From the NCBI RefSeq assembly GCF_020382885.2, contig NC_058501.1, forward strand, positions 15,576,501 to 15,640,500: 64,000 nucleotides of DNA. The letters are read 5' to 3'. The first letter of the stretch is position 1; each line of letters starts with the position of its first letter. Shown piece after piece: positions 1-11,775 of the stretch. The translations under genes and the position numbers were made by a program. The notes under the pieces are model-generated. The model saw only the letters and a list, made by a program, of their open reading frames with translations. It did no database searches and was not told the DNA's origin. Origin of the DNA: Scatophagus argus. Lineage: Eukaryota; Chordata; Actinopteri; Scatophagidae.

Positions 1-568
1 ATAACAAAAGAAATTATGGACTATAAAGTGACATGACAATTTTTTCAAGTGCAGAAGGAAAGACAGACCTGTAGCAAGAAAGACAGAAATGGAAAGAGTC
101 TGACTGGGATAAAACTGGAATACGTAATGGAAAAAGGAAGGTTTGGTGCAAACAGCTAAAATAAAAAATCAAGTGCAAATGGGGGAAATGAAAAGATGGA
201 GAGAACAGAAACATCAAGATTAGTCAATCAGTTGAAAAATGACAATAACCAGAAAAATATCCAACTCAAAACACTGAATCTGTCAACAGCTCTTTTTCTT
301 GGTTGCCAATGCAAAACCAACTTGTTTCACCAATTTTCTGTTTCTGTTGTTGATAGAAACATTCCAGTCTTGAATTACATTACTTATTCTACAAGCCATT
401 TAAGGTACACTTCATTCTTATAAACTCAACGAATTTAGTGTAACTGCATTGGAAACCATGAAAGGAGTGGTTTATATTAAGAAGAGTGGAAAGATGAGTT
501 TTTTTAGTGAATGAAATGTGAAAATTAAAAAAACTGATAATGTAATATAATACATGGACATATCTCAC
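1..568. other. Intron of trim46 at left edge, no exon seen
   Basis: This stretch follows the splice donor of the FN3 exon on the minus strand and should be trim46 intron. I see no SPRY/B30.2 exon in it on the minus strand, so the C-terminal half of the gene must lie beyond the left edge. The sequence is A/T rich with no recognisable repeat. Confidence 0.6.
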
Positions 569-3500
569 CAGGTGCTGGTGGAGTGTGGAGGTAAACTTCT
601 TCACTGTACTCTCCAAACCCGGCTTTGTTGCAGCCTCTCACCCTGAGCACATACACACTGTCTATCTGCAGTCGATCAACCACAGCGCTGGTCCCTCTCA
701 CTTCATCCAGACGCTGCCACACTGTTGCAGCATTAGGGGATCTGACGCCACCCCATGTGGCTGCAGCTCCTCCTGCTCGTCGCTGGTATTCAACAGAGAA
801 GTGCCAAGCCTGGGCCGAGTCCTGAGGGAGGCGCCAGCACAAAAACAGCTGGTCGTAAGCAAGTGTCTTCTGAGTGTCGATGACTGGAGCCAGTGGGGCT
901 GTGGAGGAGACAAAGCGAAGGAGGTTCCCTTTGGTAAATTTGCCTTGGTAAAGTATCATTTCACTTTTACACAGAAAACAAAGGAGCCTACCACGTATGA
1001 ACTCCAAACCATGGATGAGCTTGACCTCTTTGGATGCATCGAGGTGAAAATGTTTGAAGGAGGGATCAGCAGAAAGAGAAAAACACTGGAGGTTTTCTAT
1101 TGCCTTCACTAGCCTGCGAGAGACACACACATAAGATTTTATTCAGAAAATTCAAAAAAAAGGAATAAAACTTAAATGAAGAGATGTCAGAAAGCTAAAT
1201 CTAACCATTCCTCCTGAGCTTAGGACTCAGTTGAATAAGTGTGTGTTACCTGTTGTGAGTGACTCTGGCAGCCTGTACGAAGCATGGTGGGTCGCCCTCC
1301 TTGAGCAGCTCCTGTGTGAAGGCCATCAGGCCCGCATGCTCCAGCAGGCCTCGCCTCTCTGAGACCTGTGCAGACAGGGCCTCCTCCCTCCTGTTGCGGG
1401 ATCCTTCCAGGGCCAGAGTCAGGGCCCCCTGACGCTCTGCTACAGCCGCTCCCAGCTCTCGGATGCAGTGGGTCAGCTGATGTAGAGCCACTGCACTGTT
1501 TGCCTGGAGAGAGACAGAGAGGGGACATGACAAACACAGAAACAATACCTTAGCTGCTACCAACACAAAAGTGTGCCATTACACTAGAGCAACAGACCTC
1601 TAGAGGGCCCAGTAATATTACCTGTCTCTTCAGCTGCAGCTGTACTTAAAGTAAAGGCTGGGTAGACTGGAAATGGATTACCATCATCCATCCATGCATT
1701 TTCTATACCGCTTATCCATCAGGGTTGCAGGGGGGCTGGAGCCTATCCCAGCTGACTACAGGCGAGAGGTGGGGTACACCCTGGACTGGTTGCCAGTCAA
1801 TCACAAGGCCAACACACAAAGACAGACAACCACACACGCACACACTCACACCTAGGGGCAATGTAGAGAAGCCAATTAACCTAATGTGCATGTTTTTGGG
1901 AGTGTGGGAAGAAGCCAAAGAAAACCCAAAACAGGCACAGGGACAACATGCAAACTCTGCACAGAACAACACGACTGTGCTGGCCAATTGCTGTCATATT
2001 TGCGTAAAATTTTAAAAAGGTAGTTTCTTCTGAATATCAGCGTGTTGTTGATGAGTGTCAAAAACATTGAAAACTAGATTCAATTCCAAGCTGCGTGGGA
2101 TGGTCAGTTCCACTGAACCCAGCAAATGACTGCAGCAGAGCCTCTTACAAATGATACTGATACTGCATGAGGAAAATTACAGGTACTCTGACAAAACAGA
2201 GATAGGAAAAGCAGAGAAAAGACAATTCACCTCCATCTGTTTGATGGCATCTTCCAGCTGAGTGATCTGACTCTGAATTGTCTCCTGGTTGGCCAGGATG
2301 AAGTTGACTTCCTTAGCAATCTTTTCCTGTAAGACCAAGTCAGAAGTTGACATTTCAGGGCTGCTCACATCTGTATCTTAACACAGTCAAAACAAACTAC
2401 ACAAAAGCTCACCTTGAGGGCCTGGTAGGCCTGTGCAATGGGCAACACTTTGTGTCCATGATGCACACGACGAAGCTTACACAAAGAGCACAGTAACCTC
2501 TGGCAGTTACGGCAGTACCACTGCAGTCTCTCCTGCTCATGCTCTGTGCACGTTAGCACCTGGAGCACAAAAGAGGATTAAGACACAATGACAACAGAAG
2601 AGAAGCTACTGTTTATGATGCACAAAACACAAAAACAGACAAACCTTTGGCCGAAAGTTATTGGTGGGTAGAATGTGCTCATGCTGTGCTCGAGGGGTTC
2701 CCCAAGGGTGGTAGAGTTTGAAACACTCGTTGCAGAAATTGGACTTACAGTCAGCACAGCCCTTAGTGGCCTCCAAAGACTGAGGGGGCTTACAGAACCC
2801 ACACATGATGGCTACACTGCCCAGACTGACTGTGTGCCTATACCTAAAGGGCAGACAGGGGGGACAGTGAGATAAGGGCAGAACTTACACAGTTAAACAA
2901 ACAAAGAAAGCAAGAAAGAAGGAGTGCTTTAAACTTAGTAAAGAGAAGATTGAGCTCATTTGAGTTTGCCCTGCTCCCTTTTCAGTAGTTAGGAGGCCAA
3001 CTCTTTAACTGCCTGACCTGGATACATCACCAGCAGCTGCCTTGTTAGTGCATCCTGTGCAGTAAAACATGCACTGTCACACTTTCCTGACCAACACAAC
3101 CACTGCCTAGGGAGGGAGCAGCTGCACTCATCAAACTGCTGCGCATGAACCTGAGAAACTGCCTATCCCTATAACTCTCTCCCTCCATTTCACAACAGTT
3201 TTGTTCAAAAGCAGCTGCTCTCTCTTTGATTTTCAGTAATTTGAACTGATAAGAGAAGAGGATAATTAACAGTAAAGGAGGATGCGAAGTATTTCACTCC
3301 AAGCCTCTTTCATAGAACTGTGGTGAAACCATTTCACCACAGTCATTGTCGCATGGTACACTGCAGTTTTTGAGCTTAGTCCTGCAATCTGCTCTCAGGT
3401 TGAGCCTTGGATCAGGAGTAAGGGAAAGATTCAGTACTGGAGCTCATTCCAGTAAATGATTTCCTGTCTCACTCAAAGCAGTATTGACAAAACCCTTCAT

Positions 3501-5584
3501 TTGCTGCCTTTCTTCATTGCATGCTGGACTGGCTAAAGGGATTTCTTTTTTGTTAATGGGCTGATGGTGAGACATTATCATAGGATGAATTAACAGCATC
3601 TGACTTTGCATGTGACTGTCTGCTCCAGTATATCCTATATCTACTGTTTGTGCATATGCACACCTCTCCACAATCCGCTCCAGCGTGAGGTTACGGAGGC
3701 AGTCGGTCAGGCCTTTCTCTCCAAGCTCCACTTCCTCCTGACAAGAAGGACATGGGAACAGCATGGGGGGAGGGGCCGTGTCCTTCCGCCTCCGCCCTGG
3801 GTACGTCCCACACACTGGGAGAAGGACACAGGTGTATAGAGGAGAGGAGATGAGGGAGAAAGGGATATGGACAGAGTTATGGAGGAGGAAAAAAAATTGT
3901 GTAAAGAAAAGACAAAAAGAACTCTTCCCTGTCTGTCACATGCTGTATATATACAGTATATAAACAGAGAGAGCACACACACACACACACACACACACTG
4001 ATAAATAAAGGTTAGTTCACTGTGGAAGAACCACTATTTACTTACATATACAATCTGAAAACACCCCTCCGCGACAGATACTTAGAGCCTTGACTCTCTG
4101 TGCCTCTGTGGCCTTTGCTTTGCATGCGCTTAAATAAGTCATGACATGAATGCATACAGCTCTGGATGTATAGTGGGATACTGATGTGTCAGCTACATCA
4201 CCACTGAAACTCAGATAATAAGAAAGCAGTGACATCAAATCACACCATAATCTTTGCATTTTTAAATTACGATGTCACTCTTAGGTGGCTACTTGTGGGG
4301 ATCATTCAGTTTTTTTTACTTTCAGGCCACTTAATATTCCCATCAGCTGCACCAAACACATACATGCACTCAGATTTAAGCTTCTTGCTTATTCTTCCAC
4401 CTGTTCTGAGGACGCGTTCCAGGCGGTCAGGGGTCCTCGGTGTGGGTTTTCGTGCCTGTCGAGGGGAGCGGGTGTTGGGTGTGGAGGCCGGTGAGTTGGG
4501 CTCCGGAGGGAGGTCTGGAGGAGGATAACCTCTTTGTACCAGCACCTCAGCTGCACACAGCAGACACACACTGTGCTGGCAAGGCAGAAGGATGGGCTGC
4601 TTCACCATCTCATCACACACCGGGCAATGCAGCTCCCGTTCCATGCTCTTCATGTTAGACTAGAGAGGAGGGGAGAGGATAAAGTCTAAACCACTAGAAT
4701 AAATAAAGAATCCACAGCTCTGCACCTCCTGTGACCTGAAAAAATATATGTGAGATGTGTAGGAGTCAAGGGCGTGAAGGGAAACTGGTTATGTAGGCAG
4801 GTGTTAGATATAATACAGAGTACAGAGGGGGCAAATGTGGAGGACAAAACAGCTTTTCCCTGACTTCAGGTGCTAGCCAGTATCTAGCATGAAAAATACA
4901 GACGTAGCACTAGCTTAGCAGGTACTGGCACAGGATACCTTGGTTTGGTAATGTGTTCAGATCTTTTTCCAAGAGGGAGGGAAAATTTTCTAATCAATAA
5001 AATAAATATAGCTCTCAGTTTTTATACTCGGTCTGTGGTGTTACTTGCTGTGGAGGCCTTGTTCCGGTGCTGCAGCTACTACACGCAGCATCCCGTTTCT
5101 ATGACAACGTGCATCATCTGCCTTCTCATCGCGTGCGGCCCTCGGTAAGCAAGTATTTGAAGCTACTGTTAGCCAACACGTTTTATCAAACATCAAACTG
5201 TGATTTATCTGTTACAACGTTTAGTTTTTTGTGTATGATATTTGTGGTCTCGCTTTTATGGAAACACAACAAATTGCAGAGCTTAAGATTTGCCAAAAAC
5301 CTCTCTTTGGTTTAACAGATGCCAAATACCGTCTAAAGGATATAATTGCTTCACAGTCCTTCATACGCAAGCCGCGCCTGCATTCAGGTCTAGGGGAAAT
5401 AAGGTAAAAAATTGTGAAAATAAATATGAAGGTGGGGAATAAAAGCTGATGACACCGGTGTATCATTTCAAATAAGCACACGTGGTTGAAATACATCGTG
5501 TTATAAAACGAGAGTCACACTTACACTAATACGAACCAAAGCGTCCATGATTGAGGTAAAGGTTTGTAACTCCGCTTCTGCCAT
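569..5584 (-). CDS. trim46: TRIM46, partial: RING, B-boxes, coiled coil, COS, FN3 (SPRY off window)
   Basis: TRIM46 is a class C-I tripartite-motif protein that bundles parallel microtubules at the axon initial segment. Nine coding exons are visible on the minus strand: 5584-5525, 4659-4401, 3814-3664, 2843-2645, 2559-2413, 2326-2231, 1503-1250, 1113-992 and 898-569. All have AG/GT borders and compatible phases, giving about 539 residues. The N terminus ([20 protein letters not shown]) matches TRIM46 specifically. A RING follows (CPVC...[12 protein letters not shown], about residues 31-55), then B-box 1 (CGFC...CADC), B-box 2 ([13 protein letters not shown]...HHGH), a coiled coil over exons 6-7, a COS-like segment and an FN3 domain ending LHTPPAP. 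The start was chosen by match to the human N terminus; an upstream in-frame Met exists at 5683. The SPRY domain should lie to the left. The gene is head-to-head with tmem107, about 1.1 kb between start codons. Confidence 0.9.
1676..1985 (+). repeat. Dispersed teleost repeat, copy 1 (intron of trim46)
   Basis: This copy shares the core TTTTCTATACCGCTTATCC, then 'ggagcctatcccagctgac', 'gaggtggggtacaccctggactgg', a CACA-rich stretch and 'ccaattaacctaatgtgcatgtttttgg' with the copy at 37878-38220. It is a common non-autonomous fish repeat; I cannot fix its class from sequence alone. It lies in the trim46 intron between exons 6 and 7. Confidence 0.75.
3974..3999. repeat. (AC)n microsatellite
   Basis: About 12 AC units in a trim46 intron, upstream (minus-strand sense) of exon 3. 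Confidence 0.9.
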
Positions 5585-6205
5585 GCCTCCACGATGCTCT
5601 CTCTCGGATAGAACAACTAAACCTTTTTTTTTTCCTGGAAAAGCCAAGGGGAAGGCTATGTCAGTCGTACCGAGGAGAAGCAACCCTGGGCCTTAACTGA
5701 TAAAACGTAACAACAGATTTGCTCTCGGTTGTTTTCCGTGCTTGGTGTGTGCTGTTGCGCACACGCCGATTCTGAGCTGTCTGCCTCGAAGCAAACGAGT
5801 CTAGTCGTTGTAGGAATAGGATGGGGAGGGGGGGATCTGGAAGAGACTGATTCAGGCTACATTACAGTCGCATTGCCTAAAGAACGAATCATATGTTTCA
5901 CCGTTAAAGTGGGTTTTGGTGATATTATGTTATAGCAATAACTATTTCATTTTAATGCAGTCTGTTGCATATCTATATTTATATGCCTCATCAGAATATT
6001 CATATGATAACGGTTGGTGCAGGATATTTCTGTAAGAATAAAATATGTGTGAAACGCATCACTTCATTCCTGCTTCCTCCTCACAGCCTAACTAATCAGC
6101 AGCTCAGTGTCTCAAAATAAACCTCTTGGTTATTGTCGGTGGTTCCTATCTCCGTAGCCTAAAATGTCCATTTGCCAATTTAGATGTGGCCCAGTTTTCG
6201 TGTTG

Positions 6206-6219
6206 CCATTAGATGGCAG
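6206..6219. promoter_or_regulatory. CTCF-like motif
   Basis: CCATTAGATGGCAG matches the core of the vertebrate CTCF consensus (CCA..AG.(G/T)GGCAG type). It sits between the divergent trim46 and tmem107 starts. This is a motif match only. Confidence 0.35.
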
Positions 6220-6358
6220 TGTTGGGTAAAAAAAAAAAAAAAAAAAAACAGGAACAGTCCTCCCTCAATTGTTGTCCGGGTCCGGAACCTTTGAATGTCG
6301 ATTGTTGATGAAACCGGTGTGTAATTAAGAACGCACCGGCTTCAAGTAGGAGTTTTCG

Positions 6359-6374
6359 GTTGTTGTAGCAACCG
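6359..6374. promoter_or_regulatory. RFX X-box-like inverted repeat upstream of tmem107
   Basis: GGTTGTTGTAGCAACC is an imperfect palindrome with one perfect X-box half site (AGCAAC) and a weaker opposite half. It lies about 290 bases before the tmem107 start codon. RFX factors drive many ciliary genes through such sites, and TMEM107 is a ciliary transition-zone protein, so the position fits. The function is inferred. Confidence 0.45.
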
Positions 6375-6654
6375 CCCAAAGGCGCAATAATGTAAAAGTG
6401 TTATCTGCGATTGGTTGTAAATGCATCACTACACTCAGTTCTTCTACGTCTAACGTTCAACGTCGAGTGGTGTTGTTTGTGTTCGCCTCGGATCAAGTTA
6501 GTTTAATTATCGGGTTGCAGCTAATAGCTAAGTAAGCGCGACGAAAGAACACTAGTTTAAGTGCTGTGAATAGCATTTCATCAGTCCGGCGCTGTTTGCG
6601 CATTGTGTTTCACTAAGTATACTCATTGTTTGATCAAGTAAGTTGTCGCTTAGC

Positions 6655-8006
6655 ATGTCGGCTGTCAGCAGCCTTGTCCCTGCGCGGTTCTTGACTATCA
6701 TAGCCCACCTTGTCATCGTTATTACAATCTTTTGGTCGAGGGTAAGTGAGCCAGATTTCATTCTGCGCTTTGGATTAAAAGAGATGTGATAACAAAAATT
6801 ATAGTATCGCCACAGTTAATATCTGCTTCTCAGTTTGAAATGTTTGTTTCACAGGAAAACAACGTGAAGGCTTGCTTGCCTTTGGAGTTCACGCAGGAGC
6901 AATATGACAATGAAGACAGAAAGTAAGACAACATTTGACAAAGACACACCTGTATACAACGTAAGATAATGTGGCATACGCACGTTCTAATACGTCTCTC
7001 TTTGTGTCAGGTTGGTGGTGGCTTTGGCGGTCACCCTCGGTTTGTTTGCTATCGAGTTGGCTGGGTTCTTCTCAGGGGTGTCCATGTTCAACTGTAGCCA
7101 AGGTCTTCTGTGTATCCTTCACACTTACAGTGTTGGTCCCTAATTGATGATTTATTTAGAATAATATAATTGATGCATACAGAAGTGAATCACATTTAAT
7201 ATCCATCAACTGTGGAGCTCAGCTGTGGTAAAATATGTGAATTTTGGTCTAAAAATATATCCCACACAGTTTCACACATTTGTTGTCTGACTCTTCCATA
7301 CCAAATGTCTTATTAAGGCAAACTTACCCCAAATATAATCTGGAAAAAAAAGGTAACAAGTGCCATGAAATCTGCCTCCTGGACAAAGAACTGGAGGTGG
7401 GATTTAATTTTGGCCTGGAGTTGATGGTAGCCTCAACACAAACCAAAGACTATATCAACTATATATCAAATCAGATACAATTCCATGACTCCAAACTCCT
7501 GTATATTTGCCACTTTGCCTACAATAGCAACGGGAGTCCATGCCAGTGCCTCAGTGGCTCTACTTTTCTTTCTATTTGAGCAGTGGGAGTGTGACATCTA
7601 CTGGTGGATCCTTGCCATTTGCAGGTTAGTGTAATATTGCGAGTTTATTTTTCCAAAAGTCTTTTTTCCCTGACAGATATCACACCCAGCACTGGCTGTC
7701 CACTGCAGCGCATCTGTATCCTTGTCTTTCTTTGTGTTTGAGAAGTGGGAATGCTGGACATACTGGGTTATTTTTGCCATTTGCAGGTTGGTGTGTGTGT
7801 GTGAGAGTGTATTACTTTTCAGAGAGTGAAGTGATAGAACCGCTATAAAAATATTTCAGATTATATGTAGGTATTTGTATGTAGGCTTTGTTTTTAATGG
7901 TTAATCCTACATTTCACTTTCTGTCTGTCTTCCTAGTGTGCTACCTGCTTTTGTGGAGATTCTTCTGTTTATAGCTGTTTTTGGACTGAAGAAGAAACCT
8001 TTATGA
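6655..8006 (+). CDS. tmem107: TMEM107, ciliary transition-zone membrane protein, with duplicated exon 4
   Basis: TMEM107 is a four-pass protein of the MKS module at the ciliary transition zone, where it helps recruit other gate proteins. Coding exons are 6655-6741, 6855-6922, 7011-7111, then either 7528-7624 (4a) or 7690-7786 (4b), then 7937-8006. The product is about 140 residues, the usual family length, starting MSAVSSLVPARFLTIIAHLV and ending FGLKKKPL, as in human TMEM107 (...GLKKKPF). Exon borders and phases all fit. Exons 4a and 4b are both 97 nt, enter in phase 1 and leave in phase 2. Using exactly one keeps the frame; using both or neither breaks it. Each encodes the third membrane segment and the conserved FE.WEC..YW.I.AIC. 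The start codon aligns with the human start. Confidence 0.93.
7528..7624 (+). other. tmem107: tmem107 alternative exon 4a
   Basis: This exon is flanked by 'acaatag' and 'GTTAGT'. With the T from exon 3 it encodes S-TGVHASASVALLFFLFEQ-WECDIYWWILAIC. It agrees with human TMEM107 at the G.H.SASVAL core. It is identical to 4b at about 20 of 31 codons. Confidence 0.85.
7690..7786 (+). other. tmem107: tmem107 alternative exon 4b
   Basis: This exon is flanked by 'cacccag' and 'GTTGGT'. With the T from exon 3 it encodes S-LAVHCSASVSLSFFVFEK-WECWTYWVIFAIC, which at HCSASV.LSFF.FE is closer to human than 4a. A second AG at 7675-7676 (ctgacag) lies 13 nt upstream but would break the frame if joined to exon 3. 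Only 65 nt separate it from 4a. Confidence 0.85.
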
Positions 8007-8827
8007 AGACAGTCCTGATGTCAAATGCAACAAATCAGTCTGGATGTGGACATTTCTATCATTGTATCAACAGACACTGTAGCTACAGAAGGTCTGCATT
8101 TCGTTAATGATGCAGAGAGAATTGAACTGAACAACAGTGTTTCACTGAAACGTGCATACACTAACAAACACGATAGGAATATAGATGTCACTATCTGCCT
8201 TTTTATATATGTATATAGGGTGAAATAGATACAGAAAGTATACCTTATTGTGTTGTGCTTTTAACATGTCCACAGTGGTTAGTTTCAATAGGATGGTATA
8301 ACTTTCCTTAACTTTGTCAAGAAATAATTGCTCATTTGTCAGTATATGCTGGTGTGGTTTTGGTTTTCTCTGTCAAACTGTCAAATTTTCATGCAAAAAT
8401 CTTTAAATATTATTAAAATCCCAGATACATTTTGTACAAATTCTTTCTTAAACTGTCATTGATTGTCTGTTCGTTAAGTTCACTGAGAAAAGAAGAAGAA
8501 AGCCTAACTTAATCGTAATCGTTGTCAAAGCAAAATATTCTTTTTATGGATATTGTTGAGTAACTGCCGATGTTTAGGAAGATGTTTAGAGAGAATATTT
8601 TTAAAAGAGCGAAGGCAATTGTCCACACTCATACTGTCCGTAAATGACTGCAAAGTAACCGGGGCAAATAGGTCCTCTCTTCCTCCCTTCATGACTCCGC
8701 CCATTGGTCCCACCTGTCATTTTGACCGGGTGCACAGAGTTTTAGTTCCTAGAGCCGGGGACAATTAATTGACGCAAAGCTAATTCACTTCTTTTTCATT
8801 ACTAGGACTCTAAATTAATACTGAGTC

Positions 8828-10524
8828 ATGGGTATGTATCTTATGATTAATTAATCATTCGTGCAATCTCACGAAGCCATTCTGCATTTGTGTAAATACA
8901 GTAAGGTGTTAGCGTCTATGTGCAAGCTAGCTAGCTTATGCTGACGTTTAGGAATAGATACATCTTGGTGACCAGCAGTGATTTTAAGTTTATGCAGTAT
9001 TGTTAGGCAGTAAGGCTCTGCATACTTGATAAAACTGTTCATGTGGAACGTGATATTAATCGGACGTGTTTTTTTGCTTTTGACGTGAGTTGTTTAACTT
9101 ATCATAAAGCTAACAGCTAAGCTAACAATTTGTCGGAAACGTTTATGGACGAACACTGACGTGGCGTTACGTTATAAAGAGTTTCGCGTTTTAACTGTTT
9201 TTTTAAGTTGTAGCTCATACGTTGACAGCATTGTAACTTAAATGATTATGTTAGGCGGCAGAAAGTCTTTCCAACACTGGCTCTCAAAGTCAGCCAACCC
9301 TCTTTCGTTAAAACTCGACTCTCAGTAGCTGAAACGAACCTGGTTGCCGTTATGCTTCTGCAGTCCACGTCCTCACACTTTATAAGTGTATTTAGAAAAT
9401 ATCTTAATCTCTGATGAAGTCAAGCAGATGAAAACTCATATTAGTTTACTTACAGCTGAAGTGTTTTGACTTTTCAGTTGTTTATTGCAACATACTATTC
9501 TATTAATATCAAGGTCAGTGTCATCAGTGAGTTTTTCTTTTCCCTTGTGACGGACTTTGCACGTGTGTCTTAAAAACTTTGTCCGATAAAACTGATTTTC
9601 TTTGCCTTTTAGCAGTGAACACAGGCACCTCTCTAGTGCTGTCCAGTCTGTTGTCAGTGCTGGTATTTGCTGGGATGCAGATGTTCAGTAAGCAGCTGGG
9701 ATCTACTGAGTGGCTCACCATCCTGGGAGGTTTCCTGGGCTCAGTTCTCTTCATCTGCTCCCTCACTGTATCCTACTTATGACAGCCTGGATTAAACTGG
9801 TTTAATCCACAGTGATAATCTTCAAACTATTATCTATTTTTGGTATTTCATGTGTTGTTCAAAATAGCCTTTTTGTTACTGAACATCCCATGCTGTCATT
9901 ATCTTTTGTGTGGAAATTCTCCAGTGAGAGTTTTCTAATTGTATGTGAATGTAAAACTTCACTGAAGAGTTGTCCGCCTTAACTTCATTTGCAGGCATTT
10001 AATAATCTGGAAAATCTGATTTTTGGGAAGGGATTCCAAGCCAAGATATTCCCTGAGAGTAAGTAGTGACAGCACTGAATTAAAATTCATGCAGTCTAAA
10101 CAGAGTTTGTCAGTAGTTTAACATGCAGACAGTATTTACATTGTATCTGAGAACAGCCCACATCTGTACATTGATATACCATCCAGACCCTTCCTCACTT
10201 TTATTTATTCTCTCAATTTCCAGTTCTGTTATGCCTGTGCCTGTCACTGTTTGCCTCTGGCCTGGTACACCGTGTCTGTGTCACCACATGGTATGTGACC
10301 CCTACAGATCAGGAATACCTTCTTCAGCTTCAACTGTTGAGTTTCTGAATCGGTTTTATTTACAGAAAATGATTCCTTTGCTTTGCCTTTCTTTCTCTTC
10401 CAGCCTGATATTCTCCCTGTTTGCACTGTACTACATCAACAAAGTATCTGCTGCTCTCTACCAAGCAGCTGTTCCTGCAGTAACACCAGCAAAGGCTGCC
10501 AGCAAGGGCAAAAGGAAGAACTGA
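8828..10524 (+). CDS. krtcap2: KRTCAP2, oligosaccharyltransferase accessory subunit
   Basis: KRTCAP2 is a small membrane subunit of the STT3A-type oligosaccharyltransferase at the ER translocon, needed for co-translational N-glycosylation. Coding exons are 8828-8831 (only ATG G), 9613-9767, 9995-10058, 10224-10290 and 10404-10524, giving 136 residues, the same length as human. Distinctive stretches are [57 protein letters not shown] and a C-terminal [15 protein letters not shown]. Four hydrophobic segments are evident. The start is set by the splice: ATG G joins CA GTG AAC to give MAVNTGTS, matching human MVVGTGTS. It lies 0.8 kb downstream of tmem107 in the same direction. An ATTAAA polyadenylation signal lies near 10925. 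Confidence 0.93.
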
Positions 10525-10949
10525 TGAATATGTTGGATCCCACTCTCTCCCAGTTATTCAGTCTGTGTTACCCTGGTGCTGATGGCCAGTGCAACACCGC
10601 AGTTGCATATTTTGTCACAATAATTTCTTTAAGCCATAACATTTGGTGTATTTCTACAGGCTTTTGAAAATGGTTTAGGAATAATACTTTGACTACACAT
10701 TTGTAACCGTTATAGCAGCATGTTTTTTTTTTTTTCTACAGGGATTTGAATTTAAATTATGGAGAAATGTCTCTGGCCATTTAAAAAAAAAAACAAACTC
10801 AACAACTATCTACATTCCACTGATTACGTTGTTTTACACTGGTTGCGAAGAGATTCATCCATCCCATTATGTTATTTGTATATTCATCAGCACATCAAGT
10901 TGCTTTTTGTTTAATTCATTTTGTAATTAAACTCTGTTAAAAAAAAACA

Positions 10950-11775
10950 ACTTTAAATGTGTTATTCTGTAAAACCAGTTTTGTTCAGTTTGCACAAATC
11001 AGTCTGTTTGTTCAGGTAGGTGTGGTGGATCCTGGTGTGGTCCCAAATTTTTGAGCTGATTTGTTTAGGAAAAAGCAGCGACGGGATAGAAACCATAGTT
11101 AAAAATGTAGTTAAATTGCCAGTGACAAGGGAACTAAACCACAGCTGTGTGAATATGTACAGGGACATGACGCAACACTCTATATTTGCAATGTATGACT
11201 GTAAATCATACCGGATATTTTTTTAATCTTAAAAACTTCATTTTCCGGTGAGAATGTTGACAGGTGTTGAGAGATTATATGGCCACTGGGGTCATCATCA
11301 CCTCTTGACAATGTGAAAATAGAAATCACGTCGAACACCACTGTGAGCTTCAGTAAGGGGTCGGTGATGCTAAGGTACACTTATCCTGTTAAGGTGATGT
11401 GTTTTTGGGGTAGTAAAAAGTGCCGGTGTGCTGTATGTTTTCAAGCTTTTAACTAAGGTGGGATCACAAACTTTGAAGCCTGGACCTGCAGAATGAATAT
11501 GGTTGGTGGAGAAATCACTGAGGAGCTCAGTGGCAAACAAATTGGGCCAATTGTATTACGCAGCATCCAAGTGTGACTGAGTCAGTGTGAACAGGGTGTT
11601 CCTGACAAAGAGAGCCAGACTTGCTCAGATAAATAAAGGCTTTTAAACCCTGTTTTAATCATGATCTAAAATCAGTTTCATGTGTTCTTTTTTGAAATCC
11701 GAGAACCCCTGGGAAAATATGATATCATAGATAGATGACTTTATTCACCCCCGAGGGGAAATTCAGTTAAAGTTG
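10950..11775. other. Intergenic between krtcap2 and tRNA gene
   Basis: I see no gene here. The end, about 11728-11775, carries the reverse complement of a fish LINE 3' tail ('actttattcacccccgaggggaaattcagt' spread over 11738-11768) directly beside the tRNA gene. Confidence 0.6.

Larger units (their letters stand above)
5585..6654. promoter_or_regulatory. Shared head-to-head promoter interval, trim46 / tmem107
   Basis: This interval of about 1.1 kb separates two divergently transcribed start codons. It contains CpG-bearing, non-repetitive sequence, a genomic A-run at about 6230-6248, a CTCF-like site at 6206-6219 and an RFX-like X-box at 6359-6374. I see no TATA box in a convincing position for either gene. 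Shared or separate use of the interval is inference. Confidence 0.5.

Noticed and set aside
585-1112. 175-codon plus-strand frame
   Set aside because: It is the antisense shadow of trim46 exons 8 and 9.
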